In this document: positions 48,824-60,400 of the stretch, one piece after another
Layout of the letters: each line of letters opens with the position of its first letter
How positions within the stretch are numbered: position 1 is the stretch's first letter
DNA from: Rhopalosiphum padi
Lineage: Eukaryota > Arthropoda > Insecta > Hemiptera > Aphididae
Length of the DNA stretch: 64,000 nucleotides
Assembly (NCBI RefSeq): GCF_020882245.1
Contig: NC_083598.1
Coordinates: 62,657,858 to 62,721,857, forward strand
Direction of reading: 5' to 3'
Made by a program: the position numbers and the translations under genes
Notes under the pieces: model-generated
The model's database searches: none
What the model was told of the DNA's origin: nothing
Seen by the model: only the letters and a program-made list of their open reading frames with translations

Positions 48824-49262
48824 TAATTAATGCTATAAATGATCATGAGCATTGTTCGTATTATCTTACACTTATAAGATTTTAGATTACACTGATAAGT
48901 AATAAATTAACCTTCCTTGTTTTTTTCAACGATTTCGCCTACCTACCTCTTCGAAGAGCATTTTAAATTTTAATTGTCCACTTGTAGTATTGTAATAACA
49001 AAAATACGAAACCAACTGCGCCTGTGCCATATGGACCTAAATAATAAAATACATTTACTGCATTTTCTTCTAGTTACACAATAACTTTCTTGTCAATATT
49101 TACTATAGTTACTGCAGTTTCTAATAGCAGTGATATATTATTTTGATGGTACTGGCAATCTGGTCTACTGCATTTTATAAATTGTATTACTATATGATAT
49201 TACATAAACAATTTCTAGAACATGAAATCTTCCTATGCTTGGTTTGGCACTCTGTTTTTTAT

Positions 49263-49376
49263 TGTAGATTTAAAACATGGCTTAGATCTAAAATGGGACA
49301 AGAACGTTTAAGTGGTTTGGCTTTTATGCATGTAAATATTGTAAATAGACATATTGATTACCTACTGAGCAAATAA
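49263..49376 (+). pseudogene. hAT transposase C-terminal dimerisation fragment
   Basis: A frame gives FKTWLRSKMGQERLSGLAFM followed by a stop 16 codons later. It corresponds to the (K/L)xxLRSxMxQxRLxxLAL motif of the hAT C-terminal dimerisation domain, as in ZMYM1-like transposases. An acceptor-like TTTTTTATTGTAG precedes it. The upstream catalytic part was not found, so only the end of a transposase remains. Confidence 0.6.
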
Positions 49377-51411
49377 TTAATAAATTTGCAATGGTGAAAA
49401 AAAGAAACTTAGATTTTTAATTTAGAAAAATTCAGGTTAAAAATTATTATAAATACTAATTATTAATTACTATTGAACTTTTTAAATTTTTATAATATAA
49501 TTTTTAATTATTATAATTAATTGTAAATAATAATATCTTATGTATGAATAAATAATTTAATAGTCTATATATTATAATAGGTATTTTGTTTCAACTCTGA
49601 TCACACCTGTTTTTTTTGGGGGGAGGAGGGGCTAAATGATCAAGAAAATAATCATTTAGAATGTAAAAATATATAAGACTTGGGGTACTTAACACTATAG
49701 AGCCCCCTTTCCTTGAGTGACCCTTGAGTCGCCCCTCATATAAAGACAAGTCAGATACGCTACTGATTAAAATTACAAAGCGAAACATATTTATTTATAT
49801 GATCTCTCATCCAAACACCAAATTTAGGATATCTCACGAAGATATATATTATTGTACATTGTACAATATGGAAGAAATACCAGGATAGTTATAAATAGTC
49901 GATTAGAATATTATGTGAAAGAAGTTTGATTAAAAATCAACCGCAATTTATTAAAATTTTATTAATTTTCATTTATTTGTACTATATATATTATACTATA
50001 TCGATTGTTGAAGATTTTAAATATTTTGAAATTATACATAAAATTTTAATATCATTAATTTTTTTATATCTTTGTCGCTAATGTCATATTATGTATTGGC
50101 AATTGGATATAACAATTATATAATATTAAACTGGGTGGTGCTTATATCCTACACATTTTGGCGCAAATGATATGAAATTTTTGTACCTTTGGCGCTTTAA
50201 TAGAAATATAGCTATTCATATAGATATAGTTACAAGAATAGTATTTCATATAATTTCATTTGGAATAAATATAAAAGTAAGGTCTGAATCCTTAACCCCA
50301 CCTGACTACGGCCATGCTAGCCTAAATCCATAAATCTGCCACAATATAGCGGTTGCGTCCTTCGATAAGTGTTATTGACAACCAGCTCGAATAGTAGTTT
50401 TCGTGCATGTGCCATCGGAGTTTAGGCTTACTATATTATATAATATTATGTTTACTGATCGAAACCGGTTTGCACTACGATGAGTTGTATTATATAATAT
50501 TTACAAATCCTCAGGTGTCTACGTATTATAAAATATATCTCACGAGTTACGAAAAATCACGAGATCGTTGATAGCTTAGAAAGCATAAAAAATAGTACCT
50601 ATTACAACAATTTGAAAAATTTAAAGAGAAAATATAAATATATTTTCTAAAAAGTTTAAGTAAATTTTCAGAAAGATTATTATTCAAAATGTCTTATATA
50701 CTAGTCTCAGATGTTTTATAAGTATGTCCATAACCCATAGACATGACCAAACCTATATTTCAGAGGAAGTCAATAAAAGTTGTATATCCTTTTCCTCCAT
50801 CTCAAACGCTCAGATACTGATAATAGAGTCCCTAAAATTAATTATTTTACTTATTTTTAGCACTAGATACTTTGTTATTCATGAATATAATATACCCCTT
50901 AATATACCAACATATATGTATAGCCGTATAGGCACCTATAGGGGTGTCATATAGCATTACAAATCAGTATAGTCATATAAAAATTAGTAAAGCTAATTTG
51001 GTCAATAAGTAAATAATAACCATTTCATTTGTTATTTCAGAACTTCAGTAATTTGATTAGTACTTATTTTGAATGATAAGCTTAGTCTTGTTCGTGTATA
51101 TCTGTAGCGGATTGTATTACAAGGCTTTTTTATTTATTATAAGAATTTAATAAGTTTCTATATCAAACGATTTATTTTTTTGTTGAGTATAAAAATACGT
51201 GGTAAACCACATAATAATTATTATGAGGAATAGAAACATGTCTGGTGACGTAGTGTAGGTAAGGTATATGACACAAATACCCATAATTATATTCATATTA
51301 CTTTACACTAATGTATTTTTTTATGGAAATTATATGTTAGGAAGGTCTGTTATTTCTTTTACAAGATATATGAATAATTAAATATGAGGATATAACCGAG
51401 ATTGGACCAAG

Positions 51412-51418
51412 TATAAAA
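51412..51418 (+). promoter_or_regulatory. TATA box candidate of the methyltransferase gene
   Basis: TATAAAA 44 bases before the start codon, allowing a start site about 30 bases downstream and a very short 5' leader. Motif evidence only. Confidence 0.35.
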
Positions 51419-51455
51419 TAGAATGTTTTATGAAAGAATATTTAGTTTATAAAAA

Positions 51456-54400
51456 ATGCGTTTTCCAGAGCAGTATATTAATAATAATGGTCTTCAACGG
51501 AAAAATGCCGAGGATATCTCTAATACATACATACAAAGAATGGTTTGGAAATCTAATGAAATAGTTTTGGACTTAGGATGTGGACCAGGCGATGTAACCT
51601 CAGATATTCTTTATCCTTTATTAATGAATAATATCAATCAGTTGGTTAGTTGTATTTAGTATTTTTTATAATAAATTATATTTATAGTAATATTGTTTTT
51701 AGATTGGTGTTGATAAATCAATAGAAATGGTAAAATATGCTAAAAAAACATATGAACGCTCTAAGATGAGTTTCGAAGTTCTGGATATTGAAAATACCAA
51801 CGACTGCTCTTTTTATTCACATAAATTTAACAAAATATTTTCATTCTTTTGCTTTCATTGGGTTCGTAATAAAGCTGATTCCTTGAGTAATATGAATTTA
51901 ATGTTGAAAAGTGGTGGAGAAATTTTGATTAATTTTATGTTAACCAATCCATTTGCTGAATTGTATACATCTGTGGATCCAGAATGGCTAAAATATGTTA
52001 AAGTGAGTATTTATATGTAATTGTTTTTTTTTCTTTTGGGATTTGTTTTAATTAACATAATAGCTTATAATTTTATATATTTATTAAACTATTTATACAG
52101 TGTTTTTTTTATACCTAATCAAGAAAAACTAAAATACTCAGGTTCTATCAAAATAAAAAGATAAAACAAATTGTTATTGATTTGTGTTTTTCTTATTGAA
52201 TGTATGATCAGGAAAAGATAGAACTTGTGATTTACCGAGTATAACTTGGTAGACTGGCTTCATATTGATAGATTAACATTAAGTAATAAATTTAATTCTT
52301 TTTACCCATTTTAATAGATTTTGTGCTAGTAGAATTTATACAATATAGCGGTTCGATACTTGCCATAACTTGTACTGCGTATTATCATTAAAAGGACACA
52401 AATAAAAATTCAATTTTATCATTTTATTAAATTATATTTGTTAAAATAAACTTATAAATAATTATTAACAGGATATAAAATATAAGTTCCATAATTTGTA
52501 TTCACAAGATGAAATGAGAGAAATTTTTATCAAGGCTGGATTTCGAATTATTCATTTAGAATCAAATGTCAAAAAATATACATTTTCAGACCTATCATCA
52601 TTTTTAAGTAATTATAATTAATTTTTTTTTCATTATTTTATAAGGTTTAACAACAATGATTCTTTTACTATTTACAATTATTTACTCCTCATATTTTATT
52701 ATTGAAGCTTTAAATAAAATCTTAAACCTGCTCTAAACCATGCACTAAAAATCATTTAAATCAGAGCTTGCGCTAAAGAAATATTAGAGCTGCACAGTGC
52801 ACACCCTGTTTGTTTTACAGAAGTAAAAAAAAATAAAATAATAAATAACACATATTATCAGAAATATTATATATACGTATATTATACATCATAATGTATA
52901 CAAATTGACGGTTTAAATAACAAAATTCCTTAAATTATCACTATTTTCCATTTGGTTTTGGTTAATTTGAGCACAAATGCACAATTACAATATTTGACGG
53001 CATAACACAGTGGTGATGAGTTAGGGCTCGAAAGTTGATGACCTTAAAATTATTAAAAAATATGCAAATATGACAAAAAATGTCCTTAAAAATAAAAAAA
53101 TTACAAATATTTGTTTTAAATTAATAAAAATATATATATTTTTTAAATTATACTCTATTTTACTATAAAATTCTATATGCATTTATCAAAGCTCACAAGT
53201 TACTCAAAATATGATATAAAAATGACAAAAAATGTCCTTAAAAATTAAATAAAAAATTACAATTCTAGTAGATGTAGACGAGCACTAACCGACGTTTTAA
53301 TTTTCAGCATTTTGAAAATACTACGAAAAAATAATAAAATTTAGGTACAATAATATTCAGTACAACACGACAGCGAGGACTGTAATCAGTGAGATAAAAT
53401 CGGATAGGTATAGGTACTAATCTTAATCTTTAGTTCGTTGTAATTTTAAAGTTTTAAGTAAGTTATTGGCATAATGGTTGACAACAAACATTATAAGAAG
53501 TGAACTAATGTGAAATCAGTAAAAATGACTAAAATTTGGGAAAATGACTTAAAAAGTAATAAACACCAACAAATGCAAAAAAATGAAAAATGCATCAACT
53601 TCCGAGCCCTATCTATGAGCTATAAGATATCATTTGGCATTATTTTGTTTACCGAATTTATCTATTAGGAATTATGATTGAAATATTGATCATTAATCTA
53701 TAAATATCAAGAGATTAAATCCACGGGATAAACCATGGTCATCACTACAATTAAAAATTCAAAACATATTATTTTTTATGAATTGCACAACATTTAAATA
53801 ACGGCACATTTTAATTTAGAACTGCACATTTTTTGCACAACTGCACGTTAGCCTAAGCTCTGACTTAAATATAAATATATATAAAACTAACTATTCTCCT
53901 CAAAATGTTCAAATATTAAAAATTGTTTTAATTGAAAACTTATAAATATAGACAAAAAAATTATGTCAATTTATTTTTTTAATTTATCAAGAAAATTTAA
54001 TTTTATCTAGAATTCAAATTTTTATAAATTAATACATTTTTTTTTCGTGCATTTAATTTAATAATATTGACTGTTAACAATTATATTAATTATTTACCAC
54101 GATTGATACACGACTTTTATAACTTCTCTATTCAGTCCGAGTCAGATATATGTTATCTAGAAATTGTATTGATATTAATAATCATACAAACATTTGCTTA
54201 TTTTGACTACATTTAAAACTTACCACTTCATTATATTTATAACTCTTTCATATCTATAGTTAGCTATCCAATGGGCAATGGCATATATATAATTTAATTT
54301 CAGGGGGGTTAAAAAAATTACCATTCTTAAATTCCAATTAATTATACAGTCAAAATTAATGCCCGTAAATCTGTTCAGTCTAATGTCCTGTTCCATTCAC

Positions 54401-54754
54401 TATTAAAAGCTTATAATTGTAACAATATAATAATGGACACTTTATTGTTATCATAGTATTAAAGTATTGTCAGTATTAAATAACCCAAACATAAAAAAAT
54501 ATCAACATTTTTGTTCCAACTAATTTTTTTTTTTTTTGTAGCTTGATTATAAACCTTGTTTATTTATGTGCTTAATAGATACCATTAAAGCAGCAGACGA
54601 TATGTACACTTTATTGCCACAACACTTACATGACAGATACTCCTTGTATATTAAAGAAAAAATATGTGAAATACAAGCAGTTGAAATATGTCCAATTACA
54701 GGAGTAACAACTTTATCATATAATCCTATTACTGTACATGCGATCAAAGATTAA
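51456..54754 (+). CDS. Juvenile hormone acid O-methyltransferase-like protein, four exons
   Basis: SAM-dependent class I methyltransferase; the insect JHAMT family methylates farnesoic or juvenile hormone acid in the corpora allata, and paralogues may act on other carboxylic acids. Exons: 51456-51644, 51703-52002, 52472-52607, 54579-54754; frames join, giving 266 residues (JHAMTs are about 275-300). Motif I is VLDLGCGPGDVT (residues 37-48). GVDKSIEMVKYAKKTY and the family-typical FFCFHWVRNK follow, then LKSGGEILINFM. For exon 4 the first acceptor (TTTGTAG at 54541) would put the frame out; the next one (CTTAATAG at 54578) restores it and is preferred. The 1.97-kb intron 3 holds two nested transposons. 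A tail-to-tail P450 lies 2.7 kb away. Whether this is the true JHAMT or a paralogue cannot be told from this window. Confidence 0.85.
52762..53862. mobile_element. Outer hAT-like element in methyltransferase intron 3
   Basis: CAGAGCTTGCGCTAA at the left and the inverse of CAGAGCTTAGGCTAA at the right (two mismatches) form terminal repeats starting with the hAT-typical CAG. ATTTAAAT (52754-52761) and ACTTAAAT (53863-53870) form an 8-bp duplication with one mismatch. GCACA/TGCAC words recur near both ends. The interior has been split by a second element (53022-53611). It has no transposase. Confidence 0.7.
53022..53611. mobile_element. Inner TIR element nested in the outer hAT-like element
   Basis: TAGGGCTCGAAAGTTGATG at the left is inverted at the right as CATCAACTTCCGAGCCCTA, one mismatch in 19. 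The interior has at least two direct copies of GACAAAAAATGTCCTTAAAA and related words. No clean target duplication was found. GAGGGCTCGAAA near 25632 in UHRF1 intron 1 resembles this terminus and may be another decayed copy. Confidence 0.65.
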
Positions 54755-57442
54755 AATTTAAAACTGGAATATTAAATATTGTAATACTTGTGGTTACTTT
54801 ATAACTTGACTTTATTAAGAAATTAGAATAATAAAGTAAAATGCCTTATTTATTTGCCTACGTTAAGAATACTTTTTTGGGCATGTTTTTTACAAAATTC
54901 AGTGACAGTGTGTGGTCTATTCTCCTGCACCTATCAATTTTGGTTGGAGGATCGTTTTACTGAACGATAAGGAAATTGTTCGTAGTTAAGAAGTATTCTT
55001 TATGTATATTGACTTTACGAATAATATTATATAACTATTATTATTAACTAAATATGAAAAATTTAAAAATTTAATAATATCACTTCCCTATTATATTCAA
55101 CTAAGCTATAACACAAAGTCTTATTGCTTAGAAACGATATAAATGCACATTCATGTCTGAGTAATTTGGTTATCACAATATTATAAAAATTAATTTTACA
55201 TTTAAATATCATTGGTATATCCCAGGCGGCCAGGCATCTTTTTCAACTTGAGAGCCACATTCCAAACTTATATTTATACTGCGGGCCGTATATACTTCAC
55301 GGTTTTATTTTGTTCAGTTTGATAAAATATACAATAGATATAATATTATAACAGTTCAATGATAATATAAAAAAATTATAAGATATTTTGTAATTTTAAA
55401 AGCTTATTAAAATAACATTTTTTTTTAATTATATTTTTTATTTTTATTTAAACCTCTAAAACAATTGATTAAACAATTGATTCCATTGCTTTAAGATTAA
55501 TAGATGATAAGAATAAATTCAAACTTAACAGACCTAGTCTAATAAAATTTCTATGTGAATTCAATCTTATAAAAAGAATGATAAAATCATATAAAAAAAA
55601 ATAAAATAGTTAATGATCTTGATGAGAATGTGTGTATCAATCAAATTATAAAAAGTATGTATGACGATATGTGTAAATGAAGATTACGCCGATGACTGAT
55701 TATTTTGTCTAGTACGTATGTTTTGTAATATGTTTGTATATGTGTACGTTTATTTTGCCCTAATTTTGTTATTATAATACACTTGAAAATATACACGATT
55801 ATAGAAAATTTCGATTAACTGTCTATTTAGTAAATCACGCGGCATATAGTCCAGGTCTCGATAGTAGCCGTTAATCGAGTTTCTATTGTATATATATCTT
55901 TATATATAGTATACGATGGGTATTTCCGCGATTCACTCCAAAACTATTCAACCGATTATGATAAAATTATGATCAATGTATGTGATTACTGATTTGGTCA
56001 CCATCATAAGATAGGATAGTTTTAGGACCTCGATTAATTATACTTGAATTTTTTTTTTGCATATTAAATGTGTATTATATTTAATTCTATGCGGTTATGT
56101 TAACAAATGATACATAATTGTCTAATCGAATAATCGAATTACTGAGTTAATCTAATCGATTATTAATTATTATTAAAACAAAAAATATATTATCTTAAAT
56201 ATGAAAATAGTTGTTTGTTTGTTTCGTCATGAGAAAATACTGAAAAGCTGATGTTAAATGATCAAATATATTATTTATCCTCGCACTAAATGTTAGCATT
56301 AGGCAACCAAATTTAATACGGATGCGGAACCACTAACCAGCGCGGTAAAAATACTACCGTTTTCTACGAACAAATTGAAATGTTCAAAATATAAATACCA
56401 ACTTTTTGCTGTAACCAATATATTAATTATATTATAAAGGATCAGCTATTCGCTCAAAATCATTTTTAGTATGCTTTGATTTATAATTAAAATTTAATCT
56501 GACACGTCCATTAAGACAGCGACTTATACTCAATGACGACATACCACTTTCCTGGTTTATAAAAAACATTTTTCTCGTGAAAATGCGCATTGCGCGGCGT
56601 AACAAATAGGCAATATAGATACATTACTGCGACGAAAAAGTTACTGCGTTAAATAAATTATTGTATCGAAGTGTTAGCATACTTAAAATTAATAGTATGT
56701 AAGACAGCCATGCTTCTTCGCGGACGCACACCACAGGGCATTTAATCTTGTTTTTTCTAAATATATAAAAGTTTTAACAGCACCTTACCACCTCTTACAA
56801 AGCGTCAATCGATATTTTTTTATGAAAACACAAGAATATCTATTATTCAATAAGAATTTATGAATCTATTATCTTATGTATTTTATTATGATTATTCTCA
56901 TTTCTATAACTTATCACCTATAACAGGAGTGGCGAACCTTTTTGGGGTAAAGTGCCAAATTTTCCCAATCAAGGTTTTGAAAATTTTTCACTTGCTCAAA
57001 GGAAATTAAATTATCTAAAGATAAAAATAAAGTTACTGATTTGTTATATATTATTATTTTATTCAGTAAGCACACCTTTTTTTTATAATTATAATTTTTA
57101 AAATGTATATAATTTGTTTCTTTGAATTTGTTATAACAGTTAAAATGAAAACTTTATAAATAAGATAACTTTTAATAATTTCAATTTTTTCACGTGCCAT
57201 GGTGATCAAGGTGATGAGAACATACAAAAACATACATCATTCTAAAACAAATACATTTATCACTCCGCTCAGAATATAAAACATCGTTTTAACAATACAT
57301 AAACTAATTTTTAAGTAATAATTTAAAAATCTGCGTTGACTTTTATCTTACCATAGTCAGTTATATAAATAGGTATTACCGCCATTGACCACTGCCATAG
57401 AAATTAAGAAATAATGTAAAAAACAAAATACACTTAAGATGT
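54755..57442. other. Convergent intergenic region between methyltransferase and P450
   Basis: About 2.7 kb separating two 3' ends. It includes hAT-like terminal words near 55225-55295 (GGCGGCCAGGCATC, GAGAGCCACATTCC, GCGGGCCG) and near 56930 (GAGTGGCGAACCTTTTTGGG). Around 55915-56040, wording like CCAAAACTATTCAACCGATT is common in insect dispersed repeats. No gene was seen. Confidence 0.45.
54830..54835 (+). terminator. Poly(A) signal of the methyltransferase gene
   Basis: AATAAA 76 bases after the stop codon, the first such hexamer downstream. Confidence 0.55.
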
Positions 57443-60400
57443 TCATTTTCTTTTAGAAATTTTGATTTTATAAGGCTTTGGTGTCATAAGTATACCACAA
57501 TTTACTCCATCGGATAACTGATCGATTTCGATTATAAAATCATGTATTAAATTGGCAAATACTAAGCTAACGAACCGCTGTGCTAACGCTTCACCAGGAC
57601 ATCGTCGTTTTCCTACAAACAAATAAATAATGGTATTATTATTAAGCATAATTACATCATAATATAAACTATTTACCAAATCCAAAAAAATACATGTCTT
57701 CAATTGTATTGAGTTTTCCGTTTGTATCTATAAACCTCTCTGGGCGAAAAACTTCAGGGTCATTCCATTTCAACGGATTGTGGTGTACTGAATATAAACT
57801 CATCAAAAGTGTTGTATTCTACGAATAAAAATTAAAACATTATAATATTTTTTTTTAAATCGCTAAACATGTTATTTTCAAAGTATTAAGATCAAAATAT
57901 TAAACACATTTAAAAGTTTAGGAAAAAGATACAATATTGATAAAAGAGAAACTACAGTTGAAAACTGCTCCACTATAAGATAATCTAAACTAATTATGAT
58001 TAATAATTATGAACATAAGCATAAAAAAAACATTATACCTTAGGTATACTATATCCACAAAGATTTGTATTTCTTAACACACGTCTAGGACCCATAATTG
58101 GTGCTACATGATTCAGCCTCTTCGTCTCTAATAGCACCGCTTCCACGTATCGATTTCTATATTTAAAAATAGATTAAATATGAAAACAACTATAATTAAT
58201 AAATAATTTAAAGATACACCAATTCAACTTTTTTTACTTAAGAATTTGTTCGGCTGTAATATACGTTCCCGGAGGCTGGATCTCATCCAAAATAGATTGA
58301 ACTTTAGTCTGGACATCTGGCCACCGAGCCATAGCCAATATAGCAAAATCCAATGTACCACTAGTTGTTGATGATCCAGCAATAAATAAGTCCAAACAAA
58401 CAGCTATCAATTGTTCTTCTGAAATAATTAATATATTTTAAAATGTATTAGAATGAACATAAATAATAATATATTAATATCGAATATATGATATTATATT
58501 ACTACTCTTATTTGTTTTAAGAAGCTCCAAGCATGTATAAAACTATAATTTTGCTTTAATAGGTAATACTTAAATGCCGTACATATTAAATCACAGATTA
58601 TAAAAAAAGATTATACTATTTAAATGTATTAGAGCAATTATATTTATAGATTATAATACTTCAAGTTAAACATATGCTTTAATATTAAAAATTAATTATA
58701 CAATTAGTAATTTTATATTACTAACCAGTAAACGTTGTATTTTCTATATCTTCTTTTTTCATTTGATGTAAATATGCGTCAATAAAGTCCCTTGTAGTGT
58801 CAGTTATCGTTCTCTTGTGTTCCGCAATATTATTCTATATTATATATATATATATATATTATTCAATATTGTATGTATTATACAGGTTAACATTTATAAA
58901 AGAATTTATTAGTAAAAAATAAATAAATAGATGTTGTAATTTTTAGAAAATTTCATTCTGACTAGGGAGAAGGGTGCTTAACATCGATGAATCACAAATA
59001 TAATATTATTAGATACTTACCTAATAATTAATATTAAATACCTCTAAATTACAATTTTTATGTTTATTGCACACCTAACTCTTAATTAATCAACATAAGA
59101 AAAAATTTTGTAGAGTATGTATTTATTTAAAAAAACAAAACACTTAAATGTCATTATATGTAAATAACACTATAACATGGACATACAAAACAAAATACAA
59201 AATCATAAATATTTGTTAGGTTTAAATCGTAAAGAAAATTTTAAGTTGTAAAAAAAAAATGATTTTAACGAGATCTTACAGATATCAAGGAATAAAGTTG
59301 ATGATTGATTTCGGTTACTAGTGAGTAACCCGTCCTGATAGGTGCCAAATACCGTAACCACGGCATCTGGTTAAGCAGCCCACCAGCCAAATCAAATGCT
59401 GAACTTCGTTTCCTCATCAACGTTAACAACTTAGGGTCTTCAAACTTGGTGCCTGCTGTCAGCTCCCATAAAACATTCATTACCGCTGATTGTAAGTATA
59501 AGGTTGGCGTCACACTTTCCGTCGCATCGATTAGACGTTGTACCATGTGTTGATATTCATTATAAATCAATTCGTCCACCCTTCTTTGTCCTAAACCAAG
59601 TAACTTCAAATGTCTGACCGCAAACGATCTGTGTACTTTCCAAAGATTTCCGTCAGTCATTGTTATACCTAGTTTAATGCATACCATACATAATGAATAA
59701 CTAGGATTAAAGGGCTCCTATAGCAATTCCTATTTTTATAAAATGCAAAATAATCATAAACAGTTAAAAATCTATTTTAAATCAGCAAGATTTAAGCATT
59801 AGTTTGTACGTTCAATAATCTGTTAATTGTTTTTAGGTTCGTCTCTTACTATAAACTTTAGAATTATTTAATAATTTAAAAAAATCTTTATTTTTAATTT
59901 GTTATTTGACTATAAAATCTTACTCAAAATAATTAATAAAAATAATACAAATAACAATATAATATACTATTATTGCCAAATGCTAATAAAATATACACAG
60001 TGGTTTATTATTCTTTTGATACATAACAATTAATAATATTTCAAACGAAAAACCTCGACAAGATCACGAGATCTTGGTCAGGCACGGATCAAGAGTGGGG
60101 GGGGGGGGCAATTTTCGGATTGCATTTCTACATTTTTCAATAAAGTAAAAAATATTTTATACGTTGGACATTTAATGTGATTACTAATTATGTATTTAGT
60201 ATTTACCTCTACGTTTACCCAGTGTCCGGAGTCTCATAAAAAAATTATCAGGCCGACCTTGAAATTCGTCTCTATGAAGCGTTTCACTCAATAAATCGTT
60301 TCCAAACACAATAACGACGTATTCACGTCCTAATTTCAACCCAATGATATCAGAGTTATATCTTTGACGGAGCTCCTCGAAAGCTAAATATTGGCCGCCT

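Larger units (their letters stand above)
48826..51455. other. Intergenic DNA with hAT remnants upstream of the methyltransferase
   Basis: Includes a hAT dimerisation-domain relic (49263-49376) and, on the minus strand reading from about 49768, a terminus-like CAGTAGCGTATCTGACTTG, consistent with the right end of the same decayed element. From 49.8 to 51.4 kb the DNA is AT-rich with no coding support. Confidence 0.5.

Noticed and set aside
52608..52620. Read-through ending of methyltransferase exon 3 at TAA (four extra codons)
   Set aside because: The next exon block continues the family's C-terminus in the correct phase, so splicing at A/GTAATT is more likely.
54542..54578. Earlier acceptor for methyltransferase exon 4
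   Set aside because: It would put a stop codon directly after the junction with the exon 3 donor; the acceptor at 54578 keeps the frame.
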